Source: Deltaproteobacteria bacterium
Lineage (GTDB): Bacteria; Desulfobacterota; DSM-4660; Desulfatiglandales; Desulfatiglandaceae
Assembly (NCBI GenBank): GCA_018644785.1
Contig: JABGPV010000154.1
Coordinates: 1 to 12,561, forward strand
Direction of reading: 5' to 3'
Length of the DNA: 12,561 bases
The translations under genes and the position numbers were made by a program. Shown here in pieces: positions 5,679 through 12,002 of the stretch (its first letter is position 1; each line of letters opens with the position of its first letter). The notes beneath the pieces were generated by a model that searched no databases, had not been told where the DNA came from, and saw only the letters and a list, made by a program, of their open reading frames with translations.

Positions 5679-6776
5679 TTATGGACCTATGGACCATGTC
5701 ATATCCGGATTCAAAACAGCTTCCATGGAATAAATCCCCTGGGGAAATAGGATTTGCGCTTCATTGGTAATCATGTCGGCGTCCAGGACTTCTCCCGGTT
5801 TGTAATTACCGAAAGTTATCCAATATTTGGGAGAGTCCGGAGAAAACGAGGTCATCATGAAAGGTTCGGCCTGAGTTGCATAAATGGGGGAAGAATTCAT
5901 CCCAATGCCAACCGATACAAGATCCTGGCCGATATTGGAATCCTGGCTTATGAATAATCGTCCCGGCTGGGGGCCGTACGTCTGATTGACGAATTCCCAA
6001 GAACTGCCGTTGCCCGTTAAGGTGATCTGGTTGGATGAAAACAAATCGGTGTTTGCGAATTGGGCCGTTTCGAATAAAATCCCGGGGAGCAGTTCCCCGG
6101 TATGAGCCCAGCAGAAGGAATAGTCTTTGGACCAAGTGAAGGTGATATTCGTGTTGGGAAATGCTTTTTTGACAAACCAAGCCACCGGCATAATTCCGTA
6201 AGAGCCGGTCTGGTAATTGGTTTGGTAAATGCATATGGGACCTGAGTATTCTGAGCGATTTTGGAATTCGATGGCATACTGTTCTCGGGACGGGTTGACC
6301 GTTCCGGCGAAAAAATATGAAAAGTCGGGTATGTTTGCCGATACGGCATTGTCCTCGACAATCCCCCCAATAATATCCCAGTTAATGCCGTCACTGGAAT
6401 GAATTATGAAAACACCCTCGGTGCTTTGCTCCAAATCAAATGAAATGACGGCAGTGTTCGCATTATAGACGTCCGGATAAGAAAGGCTGATTTGGTATAT
6501 ATCGCTGACCGGCGTCAAGTGGGAAGGGATTGTGTCAAATTCCACCACGGTTCCCTGAATGGTGACATCCATATCGACGGAATTTGGGGGAAAAACCACC
6601 GAAACCCGGCCCACATTATAGGTTCCACCGTCGGCTCGGGTTATGATATTGCCTTGACTGATGGAGTCGCTCGAATCGCAGCCGGATAAGAGCAAGGCAG
6701 CCAGGAATGCCCTTGCGACCCACAGGGAGAATCGATTGGTTTGACGCCCAAACATAAATTGCACCTTATTGCCCAT
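5679..6776 (-). CDS. Lipoprotein with N-terminal ZU5-like domain, function unknown
   Basis: A 365-residue secreted lipoprotein. The signal peptide (about 15-32) ends in the lipobox L-L-S-G-C with the lipidated Cys33, followed by Asp-Ser-Ser. Residues about 47-155 resemble a ZU5-like beta domain: a 'GGTYNVGRVSVVFPPNSV' start, 'V-T-I-Q-G' and 'Y-Q-I-S-L-S-Y-P'. A short segment, VFIIHSSDGINWDIIGG, is typical of surface beta-sandwich proteins. The C-terminal 200 residues are rich in Tyr, Trp, Asn and Ser and match nothing I recognise. Its start at 6776 is supported by GGAG 7 nt upstream. It is the last gene of the minus-strand cluster, 41 bp after the 68-residue gene. An envelope location is well supported; a role in binding or scaffolding is a guess. 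Confidence 0.8.
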   Translation of the reverse strand: MGNKVQFMFGRQTNRFSLWVARAFLAALLLSGCDSSDSISQGNIITRADGGTYNVGRVSVVFPPNSVDMDVTIQGTVVEFDTIPSHLTPVSDIYQISLSYPDVYNANTAVISFDLEQSTEGVFIIHSSDGINWDIIGGIVEDNAVSANIPDFSYFFAGTVNPSREQYAIEFQNRSEYSGPICIYQTNYQTGSYGIMPVAWFVKKAFPNTNITFTWSKDYSFCWAHTGELLPGILFETAQFANTDLFSSNQITLTGNGSSWEFVNQTYGPQPGRLFISQDSNIGQDLVSVGIGMNSSPIYATQAEPFMMTSFSPDSPKYWITFGNYKPGEVLDADMITNEAQILFPQGIYSMEAVLNPDMTWSIGP

Positions 6777-6817
6777 TTTTCCGCTCCTTTCAGGATGTTT
6801 GATAACGATATCGTTGT

Positions 6818-7024
6818 CTATTGAATATACGGTTCTTCACTCAATTTGAGCCTGTAGATGGAAACATGATCAAATCCCCGGGCTTGAAGATTATTGATGT
6901 GTCCCAGGACGACATCGATTTTTTCAAGGGGAAATACGCTTGCCTTGTCAAGACCCACAAAGAGATAAGCATCCTCTTTAACCCGTACATATTCATTGTT
7001 GTTTTTCATGATTAGGAGTTCCAT
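6818..7024 (-). CDS. Small hypothetical protein (68 aa)
   Basis: A 68-residue cytoplasmic protein without Cys or Trp, not recognised. It has two predicted beta-rich stretches (EYVRVKEDAYLFVGL and DHVSIYRLKL) around a helix (KIDVVLGHINNLQARG), giving a small mixed alpha/beta fold. Its ATG at 7024 is 6 nt after the stop of the hydrolase gene, and an AGGAG overlaps that stop, so translation is probably coupled. An internal ATG at 7009 is a less supported alternative. Conserved operon packing argues that it is a real gene. Confidence 0.62.
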   Translation of the reverse strand: MELLIMKNNNEYVRVKEDAYLFVGLDKASVFPLEKIDVVLGHINNLQARGFDHVSIYRLKLSEEPYIQ

Positions 7025-7030
7025 GTTCTC

Positions 7031-7906
7031 CTATCCCTTACAGGCTGAATGGTGATCAGTTGGAACATCCACCCTTTTTACGTGCCGTGATACAAAGGAT
7101 TTGATGGCATCCGGATACCGGGGGGCCAGACTCGCGCTGCTGTGGTTGGACCCTGTGGCCACAAATAGTTCCGCCCCTCCCCCGGGGAAAGCGTCCCGCA
7201 GGCGCCAGGCATGGTGAAGGGGAAAGTTCTGATCCTTTTCCCCGTGGATGATCAAAACCGGTACATTGATGGTTGAGGCAAGTCGTACAGGGCTTATGGC
7301 ATCCATTTGAAACCGGTAGTAAACGTCCATCCATAAAACGATCATGGGCCCTAAAACCCAACCGAAAACAGGGTTAACGCCCCGGTAAAGGCTGCGTAGG
7401 CCTTCTTTCGAACGCGCATAGCACCCTTCAAGAAACAGAAGCCTGATACGATCCGGATGCCGGGAGGCGGCCAGAATGGCGCCGGCAGCCCCGGCGGAAT
7501 GCCCATACAGGAGGACCGGTTCGTCCAGCCAGTTCAGGATTGCTTCAATATCTTCGGCAAAACGGAACGCAGTCATGGACCGGTTGGGGGTGGAATTTCC
7601 GTGGTCCCTGGCGCTGTGAAGCACCGTTTTAAACCCCAGCTCGGCGAAAACCCGGGCCCGACCCGTCATGCGGTCCCGGTTCCGGCTCCAGCCATGGGCC
7701 AGCAGAACCGTTCCTCTGGACGGCATATCAGGTTCCACAATCCAGGTTTCCAGCATTCCCCCATCCACTGCGGGAATTTGAATGTCCCTGACATGACCCC
7801 AGTCGGGTCTGTCTTGGACCGGCCTGCGGGGAATTTGATGGAGCAGATACGCCAGAAAGAGCGTCAAGAGCAGATAAACCAGAGCGGCAACAATGAGGAA
7901 CCCCAT
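7031..7906 (-). CDS. Membrane-anchored alpha/beta hydrolase
   Basis: A 291-residue protein with one N-terminal membrane segment (about 3-22) followed by a serine-hydrolase alpha/beta fold. The catalytic triad can be read directly: nucleophile elbow G-H-S-A-G at 135-139 (Ser137), acid Asp225 in IIHGEKDQNFP, and His255 in GSNHSS. The oxyanion strand is VLLAHGWSRNR (67-77). The sequence resembles membrane-tethered BAAT/YqiA/DUF-type esterases often annotated as 'alpha/beta fold hydrolase'; the substrate is not predictable. The start is the first ATG of the frame; a good AAGGAG lies 13 nt upstream, a rather long spacing. It follows the HIT gene by 29 bp and precedes the 68-residue gene by 6 bp in the same operon. 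Confidence 0.9.
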   Translation of the reverse strand: MGFLIVAALVYLLLTLFLAYLLHQIPRRPVQDRPDWGHVRDIQIPAVDGGMLETWIVEPDMPSRGTVLLAHGWSRNRDRMTGRARVFAELGFKTVLHSARDHGNSTPNRSMTAFRFAEDIEAILNWLDEPVLLYGHSAGAAGAILAASRHPDRIRLLFLEGCYARSKEGLRSLYRGVNPVFGWVLGPMIVLWMDVYYRFQMDAISPVRLASTINVPVLIIHGEKDQNFPLHHAWRLRDAFPGGGAELFVATGSNHSSASLAPRYPDAIKSFVSRHVKRVDVPTDHHSACKG

Positions 7907-7935
7907 GAAGAATCGGTTACTCCTTATTTTCGAAT

Positions 7936-8361
7936 TTAACCGTTGTTGAGGGCATCTGATATTTTTTCGGCGGTTGCTTTAATCTCATCCATATCCCCCG
8001 GTATAATTTCCCATTTTGAAACGGGAAGATCCGGTCCTCCGGGGACTTTAGGGATCAGGTGAAGGTGATAGTGCATGACCACCTGATTGACGCCTCTTCC
8101 GTTGAGTTGAACGCAGGCTACGCCGGATGCCTTCAATGCCTTGTCGATCCCCGCCATCACTTTTTTTGAGGCCCTGTGCACGGCGGCGAGATCCTCGTTG
8201 GAGATTTCCGTCAGGTTTGCCGCATGGTTTTTGGGAATAATCAGGGTGTGTCCCGGAGATATGGGATTAATGTCCATAAAAGCGAGAACCTGGTCATCTT
8301 CGTACACCTTGAAACAGGGAATCTCTCCGTTAATGATTTTACAAAAGATGCAGTCTTCCAT
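7936..8361 (-). CDS. HIT family (histidine triad) nucleotide-binding protein
   Basis: A 141-residue protein of the usual length for the Hint/HIT branch. It starts with M-E-D-C-I-F-C-K-I, where Cys4 and Cys7 form the common zinc-site half. It has the G-H-T-L-I-I-P-K block (37-44) and ends its core with the triad motif H-Y-H-L-H-L-I-P, His97-His99-His101. Family members hydrolyse nucleoside phosphoramidates or dinucleoside polyphosphates in the cytoplasm. The start at 8361 has AGGAGG 6 nt upstream. It sits 16 bp after the CCHH small-protein gene. A housekeeping role in nucleotide clean-up is likely; a direct link to sugar-nucleotide chemistry of the operon is only inferred. Confidence 0.94.
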   Translation of the reverse strand: MEDCIFCKIINGEIPCFKVYEDDQVLAFMDINPISPGHTLIIPKNHAANLTEISNEDLAAVHRASKKVMAGIDKALKASGVACVQLNGRGVNQVVMHYHLHLIPKVPGGPDLPVSKWEIIPGDMDEIKATAEKISDALNNG

Positions 8362-8377
8362 GATTGACCTCCTTGCT

Positions 8378-8689
8378 CTAATCCGCCAGTTCGTTTTTTT
8401 GTAGAATACCTTGAATCGCCAACCTTTCTTCTTCAGGAATGTCAGGTTTCTTTTTAATGTTCATGGACCGCATGACGTCATAGGACCCATCTTCAAAGAG
8501 CACCGGGACCTGGGTGACGTAATCGGGATGGTGACAGCAGCCCGGCGCAAAATAGCGTCCGGCTTTTCCGCCTTCTCGAAGGATTTTTCGGGCCCTGTCG
8601 TACATCTCCTGACCCATGACCATACCGACCTGCCCACCATAAGCGGCGACCATTTGCCCTGAATCAAAAAGTTTCCTATTTCCCGCCAT
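8378..8689 (-). CDS. Conserved-looking hypothetical protein with CCHH cluster (103 aa)
   Basis: A 103-residue, probably soluble protein that I do not recognise. Its most notable feature is a G-C-C-H-H-P-D-Y motif (Cys51, Cys52, His53, His54) that could bind a metal. It is preceded by a basic helix (MYDRARKILREGGKAGRYF) and followed by a short beta hairpin (VPVLFEDGSYDV). The C terminus is helical and charged. The start at 8689 has GGAGG 7 nt upstream. It lies 21 bp after the AmgK-like kinase gene and 16 bp before the HIT gene, so it is inside the operon and very likely expressed. Confidence 0.75.
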   Translation of the reverse strand: MAGNRKLFDSGQMVAAYGGQVGMVMGQEMYDRARKILREGGKAGRYFAPGCCHHPDYVTQVPVLFEDGSYDVMRSMNIKKKPDIPEEERLAIQGILQKNELAD

Positions 8690-8710
8690 TGGTTTTTCCT
8701 CCGGCCCAGT

Positions 8711-9724
8711 CTAAGGATTATCGGGCTCTGAAACAACCTGTCCAAGGGGTTGAAGGTTTGGGTCCCCTGATTGATCAATCAGCGATTCAAGGGTTTTCAG
8801 GGCATGGGGGATGTAAGCCTCAAAGCGGTTTTTTTTCATGACCTTTGACAGGAATGAAAAGGCCCCCAGGATCTGAAGGTTCCGTTGAATGGCCAGGTAG
8901 GGATAGTCCCTTTCAAAGGGACCGGCCCATGCGGGGTTATGGTCTTTGATCCGGGCCACATAAGCGTCATAGATTTGCTGTTTCTGAAGATCCGACAACA
9001 GGACGTAGGGGTCTATCAGAAGTGATGCAAGATCATAGGCCAGAGGCCCCAGCCGCCCGCCCTGCCAGTCGATGATGCCGATTTTTTCACCATCCACCAT
9101 AATGTTTCTGGACTGAAAATCCCGATGCATGAAGAACTGTCCGTCCGCCCGGGACGCCATTTCGGCCAGATGGTCAAAAGCGGTCTCAATCCCGGGCCAT
9201 GGTCCTTTATGCCCCAGAAATCCTTTCAGAAAAGAATCCCTGAAATAGTGGGCTTCATATTTCTGCATCACGGTTCGGTCATAACACTCGGTCTGAGCGC
9301 ACCATGCGGGAAGAAAACCCTTTTGTCCCCGGAGTTGCAGGTTAAAAAGGTGCCCTAAAACCCTTTGATAAAGTGGAACAGGGTCTTTGCCCGACAGGAC
9401 CACGTCCTGAAGGTTTACGGACCCCAGATCTTCCATGATAAACCACCCCTCGGCAAGGTCGTATTGATGAATAACGGGAAGGGGGAGCCCTTTTTGCTGA
9501 AGGTGATGGGCAATCATGACGTAGGCGTTGTTTTCACGTTCTCGGGCTGCGGTCTTCGGGGGATTGGCCATGGCAATGAACGATTTTTTTGACACCGGCG
9601 TGCTGATACGCCAGAAAACCCGGTGTGAACCGTCACCGGGCAAAGGATCGAAAGAGGGCTTTTTTTCCCCGGGGCAGGCCTTTTTCATAAAAGCCGTGAT
9701 TTCTTGTTTGAATTTCTGATCCAT
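8711..9724 (-). CDS. AmgK-like sugar kinase, aminoglycoside phosphotransferase (APH) fold
   Basis: A 337-residue kinase of the APH/choline-kinase superfamily. G-D-G-S-H-R-V-F-W-R (30-39) corresponds to the 'GDASFRRYFR' nucleotide loop of AmgK. H-R-D-F-Q-S-R-N (200-207) is the catalytic loop (Asp202 base, Asn207 Mg ligand). I-I-D-W-Q (217-221) supplies the second Mg ligand Asp219, followed by GPLAYDLASLL, characteristic of the AmgK group. AmgK phosphorylates the anomeric carbon of MurNAc/GlcNAc, making the substrate for MurU. The gene directly follows a nucleotidyltransferase gene (20 bp gap) and is next to a divergent NagZ, which is why I prefer sugar kinase over antibiotic kinase. The ribosome binding site is weak (GGGA about 12 nt upstream), so translation may depend on coupling. 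The precise sugar is not proven. Confidence 0.85.
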   Translation of the reverse strand: MDQKFKQEITAFMKKACPGEKKPSFDPLPGDGSHRVFWRISTPVSKKSFIAMANPPKTAARERENNAYVMIAHHLQQKGLPLPVIHQYDLAEGWFIMEDLGSVNLQDVVLSGKDPVPLYQRVLGHLFNLQLRGQKGFLPAWCAQTECYDRTVMQKYEAHYFRDSFLKGFLGHKGPWPGIETAFDHLAEMASRADGQFFMHRDFQSRNIMVDGEKIGIIDWQGGRLGPLAYDLASLLIDPYVLLSDLQKQQIYDAYVARIKDHNPAWAGPFERDYPYLAIQRNLQILGAFSFLSKVMKKNRFEAYIPHALKTLESLIDQSGDPNLQPLGQVVSEPDNP

Positions 9725-9744
9725 AAGTGAATAAAATCCCGATG

Positions 9745-10647
9745 TTATCCGATGACCCCCACCCGGTCCTCCGCCACCTCGCCGGTCGTGGTAACGACAC
9801 TGTCAATGACCCGGATGTTTTCTTTGACCGTAACATTCCCCCATAAAATGGAACGGGTAACCTCTGCGCCTTTCTCCAGGGAAATGCCGTTCCCCAGGAC
9901 GGCCCAGTCTTTGAGTCGGGCATCTTCATGAACCCGACAGTTGCGGCCCATCAGAAACGGGGCGCCGTTCAATGTTTCCCGGTTGGCTTCAATATAGCTT
10001 TCAATGGTTCCCGCATCCCGCCAGTAATGGTTTTGCATCACATGGCCCCGCAGGGGGTGCCCTCCCCGAATGAGGGCACGATAACATTCCAGAATACAGA
10101 AAAAGCGACCCGAAGGAATATGGTCCAGGACCGGGAGGTTCATAATGTGAATGCCCGTAAAGGCTAACTGTCCTGCTTCCGGCAAAGGGTTGATCTCCAG
10201 AATGTCCTTTTGGTTGTTGAGTTTGATCTGATTGAAGGGCGCATAATCATGAAGCACCAGCGTCGCCAGATCGCCCCGTCTCTGATGGGTTTCCAAGGCC
10301 GGGCCCAGGTCGATGTCCGTCAGGATGTCCCCGTTGACCACAATGAAGGGTTCGCGGTCCCAGAACCACCGGGTTTTCCGGATGCCGCCCCCCGTGCCCA
10401 GGATCTCCGGTTCTTCACTGATATGAATCTTCACCCCGAAAGGCCGCCCGCCATCCAGATAATTTCGAATCTGGTTTCGGTGATGGTGGGCATTCACAAC
10501 AATCTCATCCACCCCTTGGGCCTTCAGCCAGTTTATGGTGTGGTCGATGATCGGCCGGTTTCCCACTGGGACGAGGGGTTTGGGCCTGTTTGACGTGAGG
10601 GGGGCGAGCCGGGTGCCTAGACCGGCGGCCAGAATCATAGCTTTCAT
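9745..10647 (-). CDS. MurU/GlmU-like sugar-1-phosphate nucleotidyltransferase with left-handed beta-helix tail
   Basis: A 300-residue NDP-sugar pyrophosphorylase. The signature L-A-A-G-L-G-T-R-L (6-14) with R-P-K-P (21-24) binds NTP. G-T-G-G-G-I (84-89) and N-G-D (105-107) are the uridine/metal contacts, and D-A-G-T (211-214) supplies the second metal ligand. Residues about 232-296 show hexapeptide-like turns (V-H-E-D-A-x-L, I-S-L-E-K-G-A-E-V, V-T-V-K-E-N-I), a partial left-handed beta helix. Classical MurU is shorter (about 220 residues) and lacks this tail. It is the first gene of the minus-strand operon, about 30 nt downstream of a consensus promoter. Together with the kinase it likely makes UDP-MurNAc, UDP-GlcNAc or another NDP-sugar; the nucleotide is not determinable by eye. 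Confidence 0.88.
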   Translation of the reverse strand: MKAMILAAGLGTRLAPLTSNRPKPLVPVGNRPIIDHTINWLKAQGVDEIVVNAHHHRNQIRNYLDGGRPFGVKIHISEEPEILGTGGGIRKTRWFWDREPFIVVNGDILTDIDLGPALETHQRRGDLATLVLHDYAPFNQIKLNNQKDILEINPLPEAGQLAFTGIHIMNLPVLDHIPSGRFFCILECYRALIRGGHPLRGHVMQNHYWRDAGTIESYIEANRETLNGAPFLMGRNCRVHEDARLKDWAVLGNGISLEKGAEVTRSILWGNVTVKENIRVIDSVVTTTGEVAEDRVGVIG

Positions 10648-10682
10648 GGGCCTGTTTTTTCCGTTGCAATTGTTTGTTACTG

Positions 10683-10709
10683 ATTATACATGATGAAGGA
10701 TCATGTCAA
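10683..10709 (-). promoter_or_regulatory. Consensus sigma-70 type promoter of the seven-gene operon
   Basis: Read leftward, TTGACA (10704-10709) and TATAAT (10683-10688) both match the consensus perfectly and are separated by 15 bp, shorter than the optimal 17. Transcription would begin near 10676, about 29 nt before the nucleotidyltransferase ATG. The spacing is filled by a dyad symmetric sequence, described separately. Confidence 0.72.
10688..10706. promoter_or_regulatory. Dyad in promoter spacer, candidate operator
   Basis: ACATGAT (10688-10694) and ATCATGT (10700-10706) form a perfect 7-bp inverted repeat around GAAGG. The dyad overlaps the inner edges of both the -35 and -10 boxes of the leftward promoter. 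It also lies between the start points of the divergent nagZ-like gene and the operon. A regulator bound here could control both directions. No regulator gene is adjacent. Confidence 0.5.
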
Positions 10710-10739
10710 TGCTGTTTTCACCAAAAGAAAGGACCGTAC

Positions 10740-11813
10740 ATGCATTCCACCCTTGAGCTTTCAGAACTTCACGATCATATGGGCAGTCTTTTTATGGCCG
10801 GCATGCCCGGTCCCCGCCTGGATTCAGGGACCGTTTCACTCATTCGAGACAGAGGCCTGGGCGGGGTTATTCTGTTTAAGCGGAATATTGTTGATCCCCT
10901 TCAGGTGGCAGCGCTTTGCAACGATCTACAGGAAACGGCGCTGAAATACCATGGCGTCCCCCTTTTTCTGGCGGTGGATCAGGAAGGGGGGCGCGTGGCC
11001 CGGCTGGGGGAACCCTTCACCCGTTTTCCCGGTAACAGCGCCATCGGCGATGGTCCCGGTTCCCACGAGATGGCCGCCGTTTTTGGCCGGGTAACGGCAA
11101 TGGAAATGCGGCTGGTGGGCCTGAACATGAATATGGCGCCGGTACTGGATGTGCCCACAGGGCCGGTGGATCAGCACCTTCAAGGCCGAATGTTCGGGGA
11201 GGACCCGGGTCGGGTGGGGAGTCTGGGACAAATTGTCATAAAAGCGCTTCAGGAAAACGGCGTCATGGCGGTGGGCAAACACTTTCCCGGTTTGGGAAAA
11301 GCGCGCCTGGATCCCCATGAGCATCTCCCCACCATTGAAGCGAATCAACAGGAAATTGAAACCATTAACCTGCCGCCCTTTCAGGATGCCATTGGGGAAG
11401 GGGTTTCCGCCATCATGACCTCCCATGCTTTGTACCCGGGCCTGGACGACCATTCCCCGGCGACCCTCTCTTATCCGATCATCACGGAATTGCTGAGGGA
11501 CCGGCTGGGGCTTCAAGGACTGATCATAACCGATGACCTGGAAATGGGCGCCATCAAGAAAGATCCGGGTGTGGCCGAAGGCGCGGTAAAAGCCTTTGAG
11601 GCGGGAAACGATATTCTGTTGATCTGTGAAGACCAGGGGCTTGTGGGGGAGAGCATGGACAAGTTGAGAAACCGTCTGCTTGCAAATGAGGTGTTGCTTT
11701 CAAGGCTTCATGAATCGTTCAGTCGCATCATGGTCGCCAAGGAGAAATTCCTCAAGGGATGGGAGCCTGCTTCTCTGAAAAAAGTAAAGCGCTACTTCAA
11801 GGGGAAAATCTGA
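10740..11813 (+). CDS. nagZ: NagZ-like beta-N-acetylhexosaminidase (glycoside hydrolase family 3)
   Basis: A 357-residue single-domain GH3 enzyme without a signal peptide, close to the normal NagZ length (about 340). V-D-Q-E-G-G-R-V-A-R-L (79-89) is the GH3 sugar-binding block. K-H-F-P-G (180-184) followed by D-P-H (Asp191, His193) gives the NagZ-specific Asp-His general acid loop. T-D-D-L-E-M-G (264-270) carries the nucleophile, Asp265. One deviation is G-L-G after the KHFP block where G-H-G is usual. NagZ removes GlcNAc from anhydro-muropeptides in the cytosol, feeding cell-wall recycling. The ATG at 10740 has AAAGGA with 6-nt spacing; a TTG at 10674 would add 22 residues and overlap the divergent promoter, so it is unlikely. 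The gene is divergent from the kinase/nucleotidyltransferase operon, which strengthens the recycling assignment. Confidence 0.92.
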   Translation: MHSTLELSELHDHMGSLFMAGMPGPRLDSGTVSLIRDRGLGGVILFKRNIVDPLQVAALCNDLQETALKYHGVPLFLAVDQEGGRVARLGEPFTRFPGNSAIGDGPGSHEMAAVFGRVTAMEMRLVGLNMNMAPVLDVPTGPVDQHLQGRMFGEDPGRVGSLGQIVIKALQENGVMAVGKHFPGLGKARLDPHEHLPTIEANQQEIETINLPPFQDAIGEGVSAIMTSHALYPGLDDHSPATLSYPIITELLRDRLGLQGLIITDDLEMGAIKKDPGVAEGAVKAFEAGNDILLICEDQGLVGESMDKLRNRLLANEVLLSRLHESFSRIMVAKEKFLKGWEPASLKKVKRYFKGKI

Positions 11814-11843
11814 TGTTATCCCATCAAAGTCAAAGAATATTCA

Positions 11844-11881
11844 GCCTTGTGAAAAACCTCACTTGACGGCCGATTTTTTTT
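11844..11881 (+). terminator. Weak possible terminator after the nagZ-like gene
   Basis: GTGA (11849-11852) pairs with TCAC (11859-11862), and outer GCC (11844-11846) with GGC (11868-11870), across an asymmetric internal loop. Eight T residues (11874-11881) follow closely. The stem is poor, so the T run is the main support. The same bases also fall in the candidate promoter below. Confidence 0.35.
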
Positions 11882-11889
11882 ATGATAAT
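11863..11889 (+). promoter_or_regulatory. Possible sigma-70 promoter of the formate-THF ligase gene
   Basis: TTGACG (11863-11868, five of six consensus) and GATAAT (11884-11889, five of six) lie 15 bp apart, upstream of the ligase gene. The leader would be about 105 nt. Spacing is short, and the T-rich spacer overlaps the possible upstream terminator, so this is tentative. I looked for ZTP (pfl) or folate riboswitch signatures in the leader and saw none. Confidence 0.4.
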
Positions 11890-11986
11890 CAAAAGTTCTC
11901 CAAGAAATCTCTATATTATTTTGAATGTTTAGACGGCAGTTGGGACGGAGTTTATTTCCGAACCTGCAAGAACATCACAACCATAT

Positions 11987-11993
11987 AAGGAGG
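11987..11993 (+). promoter_or_regulatory. Strong ribosome binding site of the formate-THF ligase
   Basis: AAGGAGG is a full Shine-Dalgarno match, 9 nt before ATG 12003. It supports this start and suggests high expression. Confidence 0.8.
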
Positions 11994-12002
11994 ATTAAAG
12001 GA

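Noticed and set aside
8711..9724. Antibiotic-resistance aminoglycoside phosphotransferase
   Set aside because: The fold is shared, but the GPLAYDLASLL block and adjacency to a nucleotidyltransferase and NagZ favour a sugar anomeric kinase.
10674..10739. Longer nagZ start at TTG 10674
   Set aside because: The extra 22 residues overlap the divergent promoter and dyad and resemble no NagZ N terminus. ATG 10740 has AAAGGA at proper spacing.
11814..12002. ZTP (pfl) or folate riboswitch upstream of the formate-THF ligase
   Set aside because: These elements are common before such genes, but I found neither the conserved pseudoknot-forming motifs nor a matching terminator here.
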